A stretch of 64,000 bases of DNA from Monosporascus cannonballus (GCA_004154925.1 QJNS01000276.1:1-64000), one strand, 5' to 3'; positions 47,307 to 58,461 are shown, counted from the stretch's first letter. The notes: generated from the letters alone by a model not told the origin. Program-made: numbers and translations.

Positions 47307-48284
47307 ATGCCAAATCGCAACATGACTTTCACCAAAATTTTGCGATTTACTAGCCTCTGCGCCCTGGTGGCCGCAGCTCAGGCAGCCTATTCCATTCGCG
47401 ACTCCTACAACAAGACCAACTTCTTCCAAGGATTCGAATTCTACAGCGGCCCGGATCCGACACAAGGCTTCGTCAAGTACCAGACCGCCTTCGAGGCTAA
47501 CGCCGCATCTCTCGCCGGCTACGCCAACGATGCCGTATACCTCGGCGTCGACTCCAGGGCGCCAAACCCCGTCGGGGGTCGCGCATCTACCAGGGTCAAC
47601 ACCAAGAACAAGTACACCAAGGGCCTGTTCATCGCCGACATCGCGCACATGCCGTCGTCTACATGCGGCGTCTGGGCGGCGCACTGGAGCTTTGGCGATG
47701 GCTGGCCGGGTAACGGGGAGATAGACATCATCGAGGGCGTGAACCGCAACCGTTCATCGACGTACACGCTTCACACAAGCGAGGGCTGCAGTTTCCAGCA
47801 GGGCGACTGCAACAGTCCCGGCGACGGCACCCAAGGTTGTTCCAACCCCCACGACGGGACCCAACTGTACGGCGACGCATTCAACGAGATTGGCGGGGGC
47901 ATCTACGCCACCGAATGGACGAGCCAGGCGATCAGATTCTGGTTCTTCCCTCGGACTGGAGCGGTGCCGCAAGACATCACGGCCGAAAACCCCGACCCGA
48001 ATACGTGGGGCGCCCCGGCGGCGACATTCTCGGGCCCCGGCTGCGACATCGACCAGCACTTCAAGGAGCACCAGATCGTTTTTAACACCGCTCTGTGCGG
48101 ACAGTGGGCGGGCCGAGTGTTCGGCTCCGATCCGGTCTGCGCGAGCCAGGCGTCCACCTGCGAGGAGTTCGTCGCCGCGAACCCCGAGAAGTTCAGCGAG
48201 GCGTACTGGCTGGTAAACTCGCTGAAGATCTACCAGCAGGATGGCGGCAGAGTGGCGTCCGTGCCGAAGAGATTTAAAGCATAG
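47307..48284 (+). CDS. Secreted GH16 endo-beta-glucanase
   Basis: Glycoside hydrolase family 16 protein of 325 aa in one exon, expected to cut beta-1,3 or mixed beta-1,3/1,4-glucan in the cell wall or outside the cell. An N-terminal signal peptide is clear: a short basic start, then hydrophobic SLCALVAAAQA, with cleavage likely near residue 26. The catalytic signature GNGEIDIIEGVN gives nucleophile E138, helper D140 and acid/base E143. The flanking WAAHWSFGDGWP and the later FNEIGGGIYATEW and CDIDQHF segments fit the laminarinase-type (lichenase/laminarinase) branch. Cysteine-rich stretches suggest disulphides. No GPI-type hydrophobic C-terminus is present, so it is probably released rather than anchored. 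A second in-frame ATG at 47322 would shorten the start by five residues without affecting the signal peptide. Confidence 0.95.
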   Translation: MPNRNMTFTKILRFTSLCALVAAAQAAYSIRDSYNKTNFFQGFEFYSGPDPTQGFVKYQTAFEANAASLAGYANDAVYLGVDSRAPNPVGGRASTRVNTKNKYTKGLFIADIAHMPSSTCGVWAAHWSFGDGWPGNGEIDIIEGVNRNRSSTYTLHTSEGCSFQQGDCNSPGDGTQGCSNPHDGTQLYGDAFNEIGGGIYATEWTSQAIRFWFFPRTGAVPQDITAENPDPNTWGAPAATFSGPGCDIDQHFKEHQIVFNTALCGQWAGRVFGSDPVCASQASTCEEFVAANPEKFSEAYWLVNSLKIYQQDGGRVASVPKRFKA

Positions 48285-50111
48285 GGGGTTTCAGTCAGCG
48301 CGCGTCTAGGATGGAAGAGGGGGAGCGGGTTTGATGTAACATTCGCATATTAGGGTAAGCGAGGCGCTCTATAGACGGATGGCTCTTTGATTAAATGCTT
48401 TCTGATTCCCGGAGTAGAGAATTTGACTAGAATTCATGCTAACTAGAGAGAAGGGGAGAGAGAGATATGTAAAGCTGCCTACCTATGTTTAGATAGGCTT
48501 AAAAATGATCCGTTATAGAAACTTTTGACATCCAGTGAAAACTCGTCCACCTTAAGAAGGCCGTGGGGCGATCGCGTTTGAGGCGATCTCTCTGATTCTC
48601 ACGATATAACCGCTGCTTCCTAAGCATCATCATTTCCTTCTCACGTGGCTTCCAAATCCAATCGCGAATGTATTTCCCGTATATCCGTTGCCACTCTCCA
48701 TGCTCTCGAACTGTGCCCCCCTTCGATATGTACCCCCCATGTAGTTCCTTATCCGTCCGCAACAAGGGTTTGTAGCACCCGGAACTGGCAATAAAACTGT
48801 CGGACTCGTGGGCTCTGGTGATAGCCTTGTTGACTTCTCGGTCGCCTAGCCTTGACTTCGATGGTTATCAGTTATGAGCTTCTTCCGTGCCTATGGCTTG
48901 GTTGTGGCGGACCGCACACGAATAATTATAGTGACCGTCTCAAATTCCGGGATGATATGGCAAAGCGGAATGGATTGCAAGAGGTGTGTCTAAGCAGCCT
49001 CATCTAGCCATTTGCATGCAGTTTCCATGCGGCTATCTCATGCAGCCCACGGGCGACCGGATCGGGGCCCCTTGGGTGGGCACCCATATAGCAACAAAAC
49101 AAATGTAATAGCGCTGTCAGTTTTCGACCTGTCTGGTGCCGTGCGCGACTTCGCGGTGGATGACATATCTTGATAGTGGCGTTGGGGAGTACTGCACGAA
49201 CCGACTCCTTGTCTTCTAACGCTTCCCGCTGTACCGTTGCTCCTAAAGCTCTTCGTCATCAAGCTAAGTCATTTTTGGCCGCCGTCACTTATACCGCTCG
49301 TGTTTCCTCTAGCCAGAATAGGTGCTGCAGCAGTCTTGTCGCTGGGCGTGGCGAGTACCTTTCCGCCTGGCGCGTTCCTTTCCTTCGATAGGGTCTTTCC
49401 GGGGCGCCCTCGTTCCGAGATACTTCTATATAACTTCAAACGTTCTTGTCGTGACCTCAAGCGATGGACTAGGTGGTGAGGATATAAAAGGGGCAAAATT
49501 CTGATCGCGGAGCAAACGAATCATCTAACGGACGATCACATGTACGAAAGTTAAATAAGCTGTATCTACTTAATCACAACTTCTTCAGGTTCGTGCTACC
49601 GAATGGACTCCCAAAAACCTCGCCCCCACAAGGTCGAAGTTTCACGGAAGATGCCACCCACCTGGGCCCTATATATATTCGATGCGCCTCACTTGACGGA
49701 CCTATCTGATCAACACCACCAAGGGATGCATTTCGTAGTTAAGTTGCTGCTACATATAATTCGTTTGTACTTATCTCTACGAGCTATCAGTGACAGCTGT
49801 TGTATTGACTTATTCTATCCGAATCCCGTTATAAAAAGTCTTTCTAATAATACCAGCTATGCCATGATTAGTGGCGCCGACCTCGTTTATGAACCAGAAG
49901 ATACTACCATGCCAGGAACTAAGACGGAGAGGGGAAATGCCATTGATTAGAAGAGGTCCATTAGGAATCAACTAGCTATTTGCATACAATTTCCCTGCGT
50001 TGCCCATATGCGTAACCTCAGGCACACCTCCAGGCAATCATTTCCCGACACATATAAACGTTGATGCTCCTCGTAAAATGGCATAACTCACTAAGTACCT
50101 CCAACGTCCAG
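48285..50111. other. Gene-poor region between GH16 and HET genes
   Basis: About 1.8 kb. Apart from the orphan frame listed at 48499-48864, I see only short frames without motifs, such as 115 codons at 49603-49950. No tRNA or repeat was recognised. Confidence 0.4.
48499..48864 (-). other. Orphan open frame, possible exon or gene remnant
   Basis: About 121 codons stay open on the minus strand, ending TAA-side at 48499, with no suitable ATG at the 5' end. The translation is strongly charged (GEWQRIYGKYIRDWIWKPRE, then MMMLRKQRLYRENQRDRLKR) and looks more protein-like than neighbouring chance frames. CTGATAAC just upstream could be a branch site, so it might be a last exon, but I find no convincing upstream exon. 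No family is recognised. It could equally be chance. Confidence 0.25.
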
Positions 50112-51902
50112 TTAGCGAAATAGCTGTCGCTCCGTCGACGCATCCGCGCCTGGTGATGTGGTCCCCTTAATCCTACCAGGTCGATCATTGGCGACATTGG
50201 CCCCTACTCGAACCTCAACGTCGAACGCTCTTTCTCCTGCATAAACGAACGTTGATACAGATGCCTCCACTTCACTGGCCTCGAACACGCACTTGTGGTT
50301 GGAGGCCTCATTTTCGTTAGGGACCATCCCCTTTAGCTTCTGGAGGAAAAGTTCCGGCTCAAAAGCGTCTCCGGTCCGCGTCATCGGCCTCCACACGGAC
50401 GGGTCCGCCCAGAGGTGGACCCATGGGACCCTCCCGCTTATACTGTCTACGGTGATCTGACCTTCGGCGTCCAACTCGCGGGGGTTGGCCTCTCGCATGC
50501 CGACCGCTAGGATACACTCAAATCGCTTGTGGTAGGAGGGATTGCTGGAGTCGCCCTCGACTTCGAGCAGCACATAGCCTACGAAGATACTGGCACCGAG
50601 CGTCATGAAGACGTTCCTCGTCGCGTCCCACAGGTCCTCCGGTCCCACCCCCAGGATCTCCGCCGACGACGGCAGCCGGACGCGCAGCGACTGGTGGTAC
50701 TGCGTGCGGATCGAGTCGACCCCCGCCCGCGTAAGATCCTTGGCGGCGAAGAATCGCGGGAGCCGTAGGTAAGGTGGGTTGTACTCCTCGACGGCCTTGT
50801 AGGCGTACAGGTTCCGGGGATCCACGCGCACGAAGCCGTTATTCCCCGTCTTGTGCAGGACGATGCCAATCCACCACGTCTGGCCGCCACCGGAGGGGTC
50901 GAGGTCGCAGCACTCAAGGTCCAGGAAGCAGCCCCTGCGCGGCTTCGTTACGATCGGCAGCCGGCCCTCGAACCGCACCCCCCGGTTCGTGATCAGGAAG
51001 TCGCTGTACGGCCTGTACAGCGTCTGCTGGGTCACGTAGCGGCCGCAGTGTGCGAACTCGCGTGGGCTGCGAGCCAGCAGCCCCCGGTACTCGTCGTCTC
51101 CGTTGTCGTCCCCGCTGCTTCTGCTGCTGCTGTCGGACGTGATGGTCGTGGTGGACTTCCAGGCGAAGATGGAGCGGTCGTGCCTGTCCTTGATGAGCTC
51201 CTCCTGGAGGCGCCTGAACGCCTGCCAGCCCTCGCCGTAAATCATGGGCATGCTGATGCCGAAGATCCCGAGCAGGCAGTACGCCTGGTCCTCGACCCGC
51301 CCGGTCTGCCTGTGCGCGGCCCACGACATCCGCCGCGCGATGCATTCACTGTGGACTTTGTCGCCGTCCATCAGCACCCACAACGGTATATTTGTTATCT
51401 TGTGCAGCAGCTGCAGCAGTCCTGCCTTGGTTCCGCAGCGCTTCCACTCTCCATCGAAGAATTGCATCTTCCGAGGGGCGATCAGCTCCTGCAGGGTCCA
51501 GCCTCTCGTGAAGTATCTGCAAAGAGGGAGTTGTTGTTCCAAGTCGCTGTGGCCTGGCAGGTCGTGCAGGTAGGCATAGCACACCGCGGCCTCCCTGTAC
51601 CACTTGAACATGGAGTTGATGGCTTCGGTCAGCTCGGCGCTGCTCTTCTTGTCGATGCAGCACGTGTCCACCCAGCAGTAGTCCAAGGGCGGCTTCTCCT
51701 TCCGAGCATACGCGCAGGCGTTGCTGATCTTGGCGAATCCCTTCTTGTGTCGAGTGGTCCCGAGATCGAGATCGCAGAACTCCTGGAAACTGACCTCGCG
51801 CCCTTCTTCCCAGCAGTGTGACAGTATCGCATATGGCTTGCCTTCCGCAATCGCATCAGTCACATACTCCAATTGGAGTGTGTCAGTCCTAATCAACCAC
51901 AT
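50112..51902 (-). CDS. HET-domain heterokaryon-incompatibility-type protein
   Basis: Fungal HET-domain protein of 596 aa in one exon. Such proteins trigger non-self recognition and cell death after hyphal fusion, or related defence. The ATG at 51902 gives MWLIRTDTLQLEYV, the usual start of this family; an upstream in-frame ATG at 52046 would add 48 unrelated-looking residues. The domain blocks are all present: YAILSHCWEEGREVSF, then LDYCWVDTCCIDKKSSAELTE, AINSMFKWYREAAVCYAYL, RGWTLQELIAPRKMQFFD and RVEDQAYCLLGIFGISMPMIYGEG. The second half carries no NACHT, ankyrin or WD repeats that I can see, so the partner domain is undefined. It sits in a gene-poor stretch, as such genes often do. A long GC-rich opposite-strand frame (50853-51821) is a shadow. 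Confidence 0.95.
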   Translation of the reverse strand: MWLIRTDTLQLEYVTDAIAEGKPYAILSHCWEEGREVSFQEFCDLDLGTTRHKKGFAKISNACAYARKEKPPLDYCWVDTCCIDKKSSAELTEAINSMFKWYREAAVCYAYLHDLPGHSDLEQQLPLCRYFTRGWTLQELIAPRKMQFFDGEWKRCGTKAGLLQLLHKITNIPLWVLMDGDKVHSECIARRMSWAAHRQTGRVEDQAYCLLGIFGISMPMIYGEGWQAFRRLQEELIKDRHDRSIFAWKSTTTITSDSSSRSSGDDNGDDEYRGLLARSPREFAHCGRYVTQQTLYRPYSDFLITNRGVRFEGRLPIVTKPRRGCFLDLECCDLDPSGGGQTWWIGIVLHKTGNNGFVRVDPRNLYAYKAVEEYNPPYLRLPRFFAAKDLTRAGVDSIRTQYHQSLRVRLPSSAEILGVGPEDLWDATRNVFMTLGASIFVGYVLLEVEGDSSNPSYHKRFECILAVGMREANPRELDAEGQITVDSISGRVPWVHLWADPSVWRPMTRTGDAFEPELFLQKLKGMVPNENEASNHKCVFEASEVEASVSTFVYAGERAFDVEVRVGANVANDRPGRIKGTTSPGADASTERQLFR

Positions 51903-53780
51903 GGCTACTATGGCATTGCCTGAAGTCAACAGAAAACCACTGCCTGTCAGCAATGCCGGCTCAGCATTTACATCAGTGCAATGCCTTCTTGGGCGGCGAG
52001 GAGCGTTGAACCAGAATGACCTTTCAGAGGAACCGCTAATAAGCATGAGCTGAGCTGACCCCCATATTGACCTCCATATGCACGTGAATTGTTCTAAGCC
52101 ACCACTTTCTCTGTCAGGCTTGGCAGTGATTCACACCTATTGGGCATACTTGGCGGACCGGGCTTCAATTCAACCTTATCTTCTGTTTCGTCGAGGCTCC
52201 GAGTTCTCTAACAACCACATACAAACATTTTGGCATAAGGGGGGTTAATTTAGTAAAAGCTAAGGCTGTTAATCAGTCATATGATGTTACCTATATGCAA
52301 AGATAATCCGCTTCCTCCCCAAGACGTTAGTAGCACGGCAGGTGGTCGTAGTCTACTGAGGGAGAAGGCCGGTAAATTCACAGCCTCCTTTCCGCCTACA
52401 GCGCAGTGCTACTATATATCCGATGAATGCTTTGAGACTCGCCGGCGTGGTTCTCTTTTGTGTTTATGATCCCCAATGTCGATTTAGTTCCTGGACTTTT
52501 AAAACTCCGCTCTCAGTCATTACGGTATCTTAACGTGTTACAGGCAGCCTTATCTTGGAGTTACAACTCCCAAGTCGACTTGTACGGATCGAATCCATTT
52601 TGAGACTCAGACCCCTCCCCGAAAACGCAGTGCATATTCAATTTCGACGAGATAAAACGTTCCTACCCAGATGTTTTGAGCGGAGTCCACATAGATGTAC
52701 TTCAGCCCGCGGTACCTTAAAGGAAGTTGTATACCTGCTATAATGGTCAGCCCAACTAAATTGCGACCTATCGGTAGGGATCGTCGGAATATTGCCCGAT
52801 ACTTATTCTCACGACTGAACCATATGGTGGCAGGGATCGTTCCCAACATATCCACATAGGGTTGCCCGGCCAAGTTCAACACCGGCTACGGACGTCTCTA
52901 GGTTCCTTTGGTGAACATCCAAAGCACCGGTCTACCTATCCAGTCAAAAATGAAAGCAAGATGACGCCCCTTGGGATCGAGAAACTGAGTATCTGGGGAT
53001 AGATGCGGTGTTGCCTTGGCTTCAACCTACCTTTCAGCCGCTATCTGGTATATAAAGCGACTTAACAAGAGCCTGCTGGAGTCGGGAACATCAAACTTGA
53101 TCATCGATACGAGAGGTCAACGAGAGCGATGTATGCTATAACCTTAGCAGTTTGCACAGGTGCCACTGTTCCGTGTGCTGCTTTATGTTCCACCACCTAA
53201 TGCTGTCCTTGTAGCAGCAATTGCCGTATATTATAACGTCGAAAGGCAAATAACACCTACTAAGAAAGTAGTTCCCATTCAGCCGTATTAGGGAGGTCGG
53301 TTAACTCCATCTACATGAGTGAGGACAGTGGCTGGGCCCCCTCATCTGCATTATGCAGCCTTTTAAGACGTTCCTTTTGAAATCACCTAAAGCATATCGA
53401 TTGCTCCGGATGTCGAAATTGCATGGATACCTACCCAGATACCTATTGCAAAGTAAGACACGAAATCTCGTGGATCCAAGCCGAGAGGTGTGCACAAAGA
53501 TAGGTTTAGCGCTACACGGCTTGGTTCGTGCGCGATACGTCAAGTTGTAGCCTCACGACAGGCGTGCAAGCTGTTGCCTTATATTCTAACCGGACTTCCA
53601 TTCTATCTGGACTTCCTGCACGCGTTTTCTCTTGAAGATAATCTGATTTGAACCCAGACTGCTCTTGTCCAGGCTTTCAGAACAAGGGAAGAGAAAAAGA
53701 CTGTACATGAGAAAACCTCCTAGTTGCACTACTTGACCAGGACTCACCCCTCCTTCCCCTTTATCATAGCGGCCCCGACT
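51903..53780. other. Gene-poor region, nothing recognised
   Basis: About 1.9 kb 5' of the HET gene. Only short frames (91 codons or fewer) without motifs are present. No tRNA, transposon or long repeat was recognised. The part next to 51902 should include the HET gene promoter. Confidence 0.45.
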
Positions 53781-53789
53781 GTCCAAATT

Positions 53790-54475
53790 CTGTGTTTGCC
53801 TTCTTGTTGGCGATTCTCTGTTGACGTTTCTGTGGTCCCCTTTCTGCCGGCGATTTTGTACCTCTTTCTTGGCAGAGCATTGGCCCATCTAAGTACATGA
53901 CTTCCCCATAAATCGGCGAAACATCGTTCCACCTATTCCGTACCTATCTCTTCGTCGGCAAGGCACCGCTCCGTCCAGATTTGGTGTTCTTCTTCAAGCA
54001 ACGTTTTACCTAAGCTCCCTAGGTACCTCCTTTTATCGGCGAAGCACATCCACCGAATTGTGTACATATCTCCCCTTATAAGCGAGGCACCATTTTATTC
54101 GGACTCCATATCTCCTTTTCTATCACCGAAGCCTCGCGACCCCTGATTCCGTACCCACCTTCTTGTTGCCGAGATACCATACCCCCTAGCTAGACTCCGT
54201 AACCACCTTCTCGGCAGTAAAGCGCTGCTCCACCTAACTCCGAACCTCCGTGCTGGCGAAGTACTATTCTGCTCAGGCTTATATTGATCGGTTTTGGTGG
54301 CTACCTAGATTTCGCACTTACCCCCTTTTCCGGCGAGCCACTGCTCCCCGCAGATTCGGTGCTTGTCCCATTATTAGCGAAATAGGACTCCACCAAATCC
54401 CGTACGTTCCTCATCGTCGGCGAAACACAGCCCCACCCAAATTCCTCATCTGCCTTCACTGTCAGCAAGAAACCG
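53790..54475. repeat. Degenerate ~43-bp tandem repeat, about 15 units
   Basis: On the plus strand the core (C)GGCGAA or close variants recurs at 53810, 53850, 53872, 53916, 53958, 53998, 54039, 54082, 54126, 54169, 54214, 54256, 54333, 54377, 54420 and 54465. Spacing is mostly 40-45 bp, with one short unit (22 bp) and one 77-bp step that holds an insertion. A consensus unit reads roughly CGTACCTNCCTTNTTNTCGG, then CGAAGCACCNCTCCACC, then TANATTC. All units point the same way. Unit lengths are not multiples of three, so no continuous frame runs through it. It ends about 660 bp upstream of the next gene. Confidence 0.75.
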
Positions 54476-55135
54476 CAAACACTCCGACAACCGCGTTTGC
54501 TGGCACCTGACAAAGCCCTATTCCTCTAGCATCGAATCGTTTAATCTTCTTGACAAGACCAAACTTCTTCTGGCCAAGCATTGTCTTGATTGCCTTCAAC
54601 ACTTTGGACCTTGATCACTTCTTGGCGCTTCCGGATATCAAGTCCGTCTCGTTTTCTTGTTATTGGTATTGGTCACCAACCTCCTGTCCTCTTGGCCATC
54701 GCGCGGTATATCCATTTCCCCTGGGACGGCTCTTGTCCGATGGATGTGCTGGCCACTTCTACTTAGTTCTTTACTACCTAGGTAGGCAGTCACCAATCCT
54801 AGGTACTGGGTATCGTCGGCCTCCCTAAGGCCTATCTGTCGCCGTGCCTCTTCATATTTCGGATTGTTAAGTTATATACTTTGGTTGTCGACCTCCTCAC
54901 ATTTGATTATCGACTTCTACTACCTAATTGTGGATAGGCCGTCTATTCATTGAACCACCGAGCCTGTTGGTGTTGAACTTGTAGTCCGTCCATTCGCATT
55001 AGCCTACAATCGGTCTCCCACTATTCTCTGGACTGTCAGCGTCTTCTTGTTGAATAACCACGATCGAAGAACCCCTTATTCATCGTATAACGGTCTGTCG
55101 CTTGGCTCATTGGTTGCCAAGGAAAACTAACCCCT
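54476..55135. other. Pyrimidine-rich upstream region
   Basis: About 660 bp, C/T-rich on the plus strand, with loosely similar phrases (for example TCGTCGGCCTCC near 54812 and TTGTCGACCTCC near 54885). These may be further decayed repeat units or promoter sequence of the next gene. A CTACCTAGGTAGG palindrome lies at 54775-54787. Confidence 0.45.
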
Positions 55136-57358
55136 ATGTCCCATTTTAAGGTCCGCGAAGCACTATATATGACAACGACTTCAAAAATGGATCCCACTAC
55201 GTCGCCCCAGAAAGATCAGGGAAGCCTTCTCGATGCTGCTGTTCAGAGAATGCTCAACAACCAACCAGGTCGCCAGGTGCCAGGTTATAGCAGCCATGAG
55301 CGTGAAATACAGGATAGCGCACGCTTGGAGAATCTGTCGTTAGCTTCATACACGGGAGACACACGAATTATCATCCAATTCCCTGAGGCTTTACGTTCAG
55401 TCGGCTGTAACGGCAAAGTTTGGCGATCGAAAGAGTTCTACATGAGCTCCAAAGATCTATTGGCAACCGGTTCCTCAGTCTTTGCCGAACTGCTCTCCCC
55501 TGAGCGACAAGCTCGTACAAAACGTCGGCTGCGGATACCTAGTGATTCGACAGCATTGGTTCTGAACCTGACCCCGCCGCTTGAAGGAGATGAGTTGGCT
55601 TCACAACTTGTTGAACTCTCCTTACCATCTGGTGTGAAACACTGGTGGACGGCCGAGGAAAGACTTGGAGTTTCTAGATATCTTGTATCTGGACACGACG
55701 ACAGCTGCCCTCAACATCAAGTAGTTGATGTCAAATGCCAAGTGGTTCCTGGCCATGTACCGATTACGCCCCAAGAAGGCGAGACCAAGGGGATACTTGA
55801 TCTGGCTGATATTGCACCGTCGGCCTCACGGGATATAGCCGAATACTGCCCGATCCGCCACCGGGCGAACCTCATACGTTTGTTGTTGGCCATCCAAGGT
55901 GAGGATCTGGTTCTCAACTCCGCGCCGCGAGTCTATGCACTTGTTGGGATTGCGAAAATCCTGGACTGTGTCGATGTTCTTGTAAGCAACATACCCATTC
56001 AGGGTTTTGGCAGCTTGGTCACACTAACTGGTCGACAGCGGGACTCTGTCTTCACCTGGCTGATGGCCCAGCCTAATACAGAATTCATGGACATAAACCC
56101 AGAGATCGCCTTACACATGGCCTGGACCTTGCGAATTGTCGATGTGACACGCGCAACATTCCGGGTCCTGGTGGCAGAACGCGCAATCGAAGCCCTCAGT
56201 CCCCAGTTCGATGCCCGCGCAAAGCGGCTCACTATTTTCGGTCGTCCTCGCCAAGAGCTCTCCGATGAGCTGAAGAACATAGTGGAGCACGCGACTCAAA
56301 GCTTCGTTGACCGAATCAAGGAAACACATACGGTTCTGTGGTTTGAGCGGATCTTCGACTGGTTAGGTATCCCAGAATGGTACAAGCTTCGTCAGGATGA
56401 CCACCTAAGCCACGGTGCCGAGGAATTACAACAGCAACGGACCATTGTGGTCTCAAAACTACTACAATACATGAGGATGGCGCTTAGCTCTGCGTTTTAC
56501 ACCAACCCCTATATCCAATGTTTCGAAAGCGTTGATCGAAACCGACGCTGTTATATCCCACGAACCAAATTTGTGTCGACATTGAATATACATGCAGAGT
56601 TGTCACCAGTCCAGAAGCTTCTCACGCCTGTGTACTGGCAAGACTTCGCCAACAACGTCAATGACTGGGCTAACTTCAGGGATTTCCAGTGCATGGCGTT
56701 GGGGCCGACAAGTTTAGAGCGGGATGTGATGACCTTCAATGTGCTGTACGCTTCCCAGAACGCTGGCATTGGTGCTCCAGTCTCGTCTGATACGGAAGTC
56801 GATCAGGAGCGCCCCACCCAGCATTTCTACTTGAGGGAATTTCATTCCCAGTTGTGTGCCGCCATTCGCAACCTTGCAGGACAGTGGACGGCTCCTGCGC
56901 TCGAGGTCCCCTTGGTGCGGACACGGCACATAAACCTCGGTCTGTCCCAAAACGAACTCAAGTACTTGCCGCTTTGGGCGGGCGGAGACGACGATGGCTC
57001 AGGTGGCGTCTTCCAGGAGCTTCCGGTGCCTGATTGTGAGGCCGGTTCCGCACCGGTCGGGCCCGGACCGCTGTACCACACCGGAGGCACGGTCGCGAGC
57101 GACGTTTCTAGCATCGCCCAGTCCGCTCAAACGCTGTCTACTGGAGACAATGACACGAATACCGAAACGGAGACCCTGACGGCTGGCCGCTCCGTCGCTG
57201 CCGTGCTATCCGCGAGCGCCGGCGCCAGCACCGTGTACGGAGACGAAGACGGGGAGTCGTCTGTGTGGACACCGGCGTTCACCCCTAGCGAGGGCACACT
57301 GGAAGGAGACCACGAGGGGGAGGCCTGGTCCGACGCGGATGACGAGGACGCTGTATGA
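55136..57358 (+). CDS. BTB/POZ-like protein of unknown role
   Basis: One exon, 740 aa from the first ATG. Later in-frame ATGs at 55169 and 55187 (context AAAATGG) are alternatives. A region near residues 95-135 (KVWRSKEFYMSSKDLLATGSSVFAELLSPER in pieces) resembles the start of a BTB/POZ fold, where the chain specifies a 'region outside which expression above a threshold' type dimer surface in other proteins. The resemblance is weak and by eye only. The centre, about residues 240-560, looks helical with no recognised domain. The last 100 residues are Ser/Thr/Asp/Glu-rich and disordered, ending in an acidic SDADDEDAV tail. Codon use and length argue for a real gene. The function is unknown, and I would treat the domain call as tentative. 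Confidence 0.8.
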   Translation: MSHFKVREALYMTTTSKMDPTTSPQKDQGSLLDAAVQRMLNNQPGRQVPGYSSHEREIQDSARLENLSLASYTGDTRIIIQFPEALRSVGCNGKVWRSKEFYMSSKDLLATGSSVFAELLSPERQARTKRRLRIPSDSTALVLNLTPPLEGDELASQLVELSLPSGVKHWWTAEERLGVSRYLVSGHDDSCPQHQVVDVKCQVVPGHVPITPQEGETKGILDLADIAPSASRDIAEYCPIRHRANLIRLLLAIQGEDLVLNSAPRVYALVGIAKILDCVDVLVSNIPIQGFGSLVTLTGRQRDSVFTWLMAQPNTEFMDINPEIALHMAWTLRIVDVTRATFRVLVAERAIEALSPQFDARAKRLTIFGRPRQELSDELKNIVEHATQSFVDRIKETHTVLWFERIFDWLGIPEWYKLRQDDHLSHGAEELQQQRTIVVSKLLQYMRMALSSAFYTNPYIQCFESVDRNRRCYIPRTKFVSTLNIHAELSPVQKLLTPVYWQDFANNVNDWANFRDFQCMALGPTSLERDVMTFNVLYASQNAGIGAPVSSDTEVDQERPTQHFYLREFHSQLCAAIRNLAGQWTAPALEVPLVRTRHINLGLSQNELKYLPLWAGGDDDGSGGVFQELPVPDCEAGSAPVGPGPLYHTGGTVASDVSSIAQSAQTLSTGDNDTNTETETLTAGRSVAAVLSASAGASTVYGDEDGESSVWTPAFTPSEGTLEGDHEGEAWSDADDEDAV

Positions 57359-58461
57359 TCGGTCGACCGCTGCTGCACGAGGCAAGCGAATTTTTGCGCT
57401 TGCCGGCCGGGGCACATCGGGTCTGTTCCCGCAGCGCGGTGGTCGCTGTCCGAGAAGATTTAAGACTTTCGACTACCCGCTTCCACCTATCTAGATTACG
57501 ACTTACGATTTTACGAGGTACGGATAGATATGACGGATATGGCATGAACTTTCATGGGAAAGAGATGAGGTGTGTTGGTCTCAGGTTCGAGGCCCATTAT
57601 TCAAAGAACGAGCCAGGAACATACGACCCCCGGCCGGATTAGATGCTGGATTTGCAACGACCTAACGAAGAAAGGAAACTGTGTTATTGATTTGAGGGCC
57701 ACGGTAGAAAGATTACGAAGCCCGCCAGAGAGATAGTCTACGAGACCTGTGATGGCTAGCAAACGAGGAAGCTTCCCCGCATGTATTCTACCGCAATCGG
57801 CAATGAAAGGAAGGCAGGCTGAGGACCAATGTTTGTGAGTAAGTTAATGAGTGGACTCTGCTTCGTATTGAACAGATTCAGAGACGTCTTATTATAGATA
57901 CCTTGTTACAGACTAGGAATGCGAGGCACTCTAATAGACATGGCAAGGTAGCTAGTCTGGAGCTCTCGAGTCACGGGCAAGGAATGCCGAAGCGGAAAAG
58001 AGGTTTGCATTCATAACGGGGTGTCGTTGATCTACCGGCTAGCTCTATGCCTACCAGCGCCCGGTGGGCACACTAACAAGCGGCGCCTATTAACGGTTCT
58101 AGCCAGCCACTATACGTTGGTAATGTAGAAAAGCAAATGGAGGTATCATCGCGAAGCGAAAAAAAAAAAAAGCACGCCAGTCCTGGCCGACCTACCGGCA
58201 GTCCCAGCTCTGTACTGTGGCATACCGCGTCGACAAACCCCCAATCTAGTTTGTATTCCGTTTCCTTTCAACGCCGGGGTTTTCCATGCGCAAATGCAGC
58301 TGGTGTCCAGTCAAATCTTTAATGATATCCTCCTTTATAGGTTCCCATCCGCTCCTCTCCGGCGACGCAGTCTTAGCTCGTGATTAGATAGGCGGATGCC
58401 AGCATGAAACTTCAAATGCAAGTGATAGGGAGGCATGATACTACAATAGCTTGGGAGATCC
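57359..58461. other. Convergent intergenic region
   Basis: About 1.1 kb between the 3' ends of the BTB-like gene and the cohesin-loader gene. It contains a short poly-A run near 58160. No gene is supported. Confidence 0.5.

Noticed and set aside
50853..51821. 322-codon plus-strand frame over the HET gene
   Set aside because: Long only because of high GC at third positions of the true gene; no motif, while the minus strand shows all HET blocks.
53640..53720. Possible minus-strand tRNA from a GGTTCAAATC B-box-like word
   Set aside because: The T stem pairs poorly, and no matching A box or acceptor stem is found at the right distance.
57570..57610. Possible tRNA from GGTTCGAGGCCC
   Set aside because: Flanking bases cannot form a T stem or acceptor stem, and no A box is present upstream.
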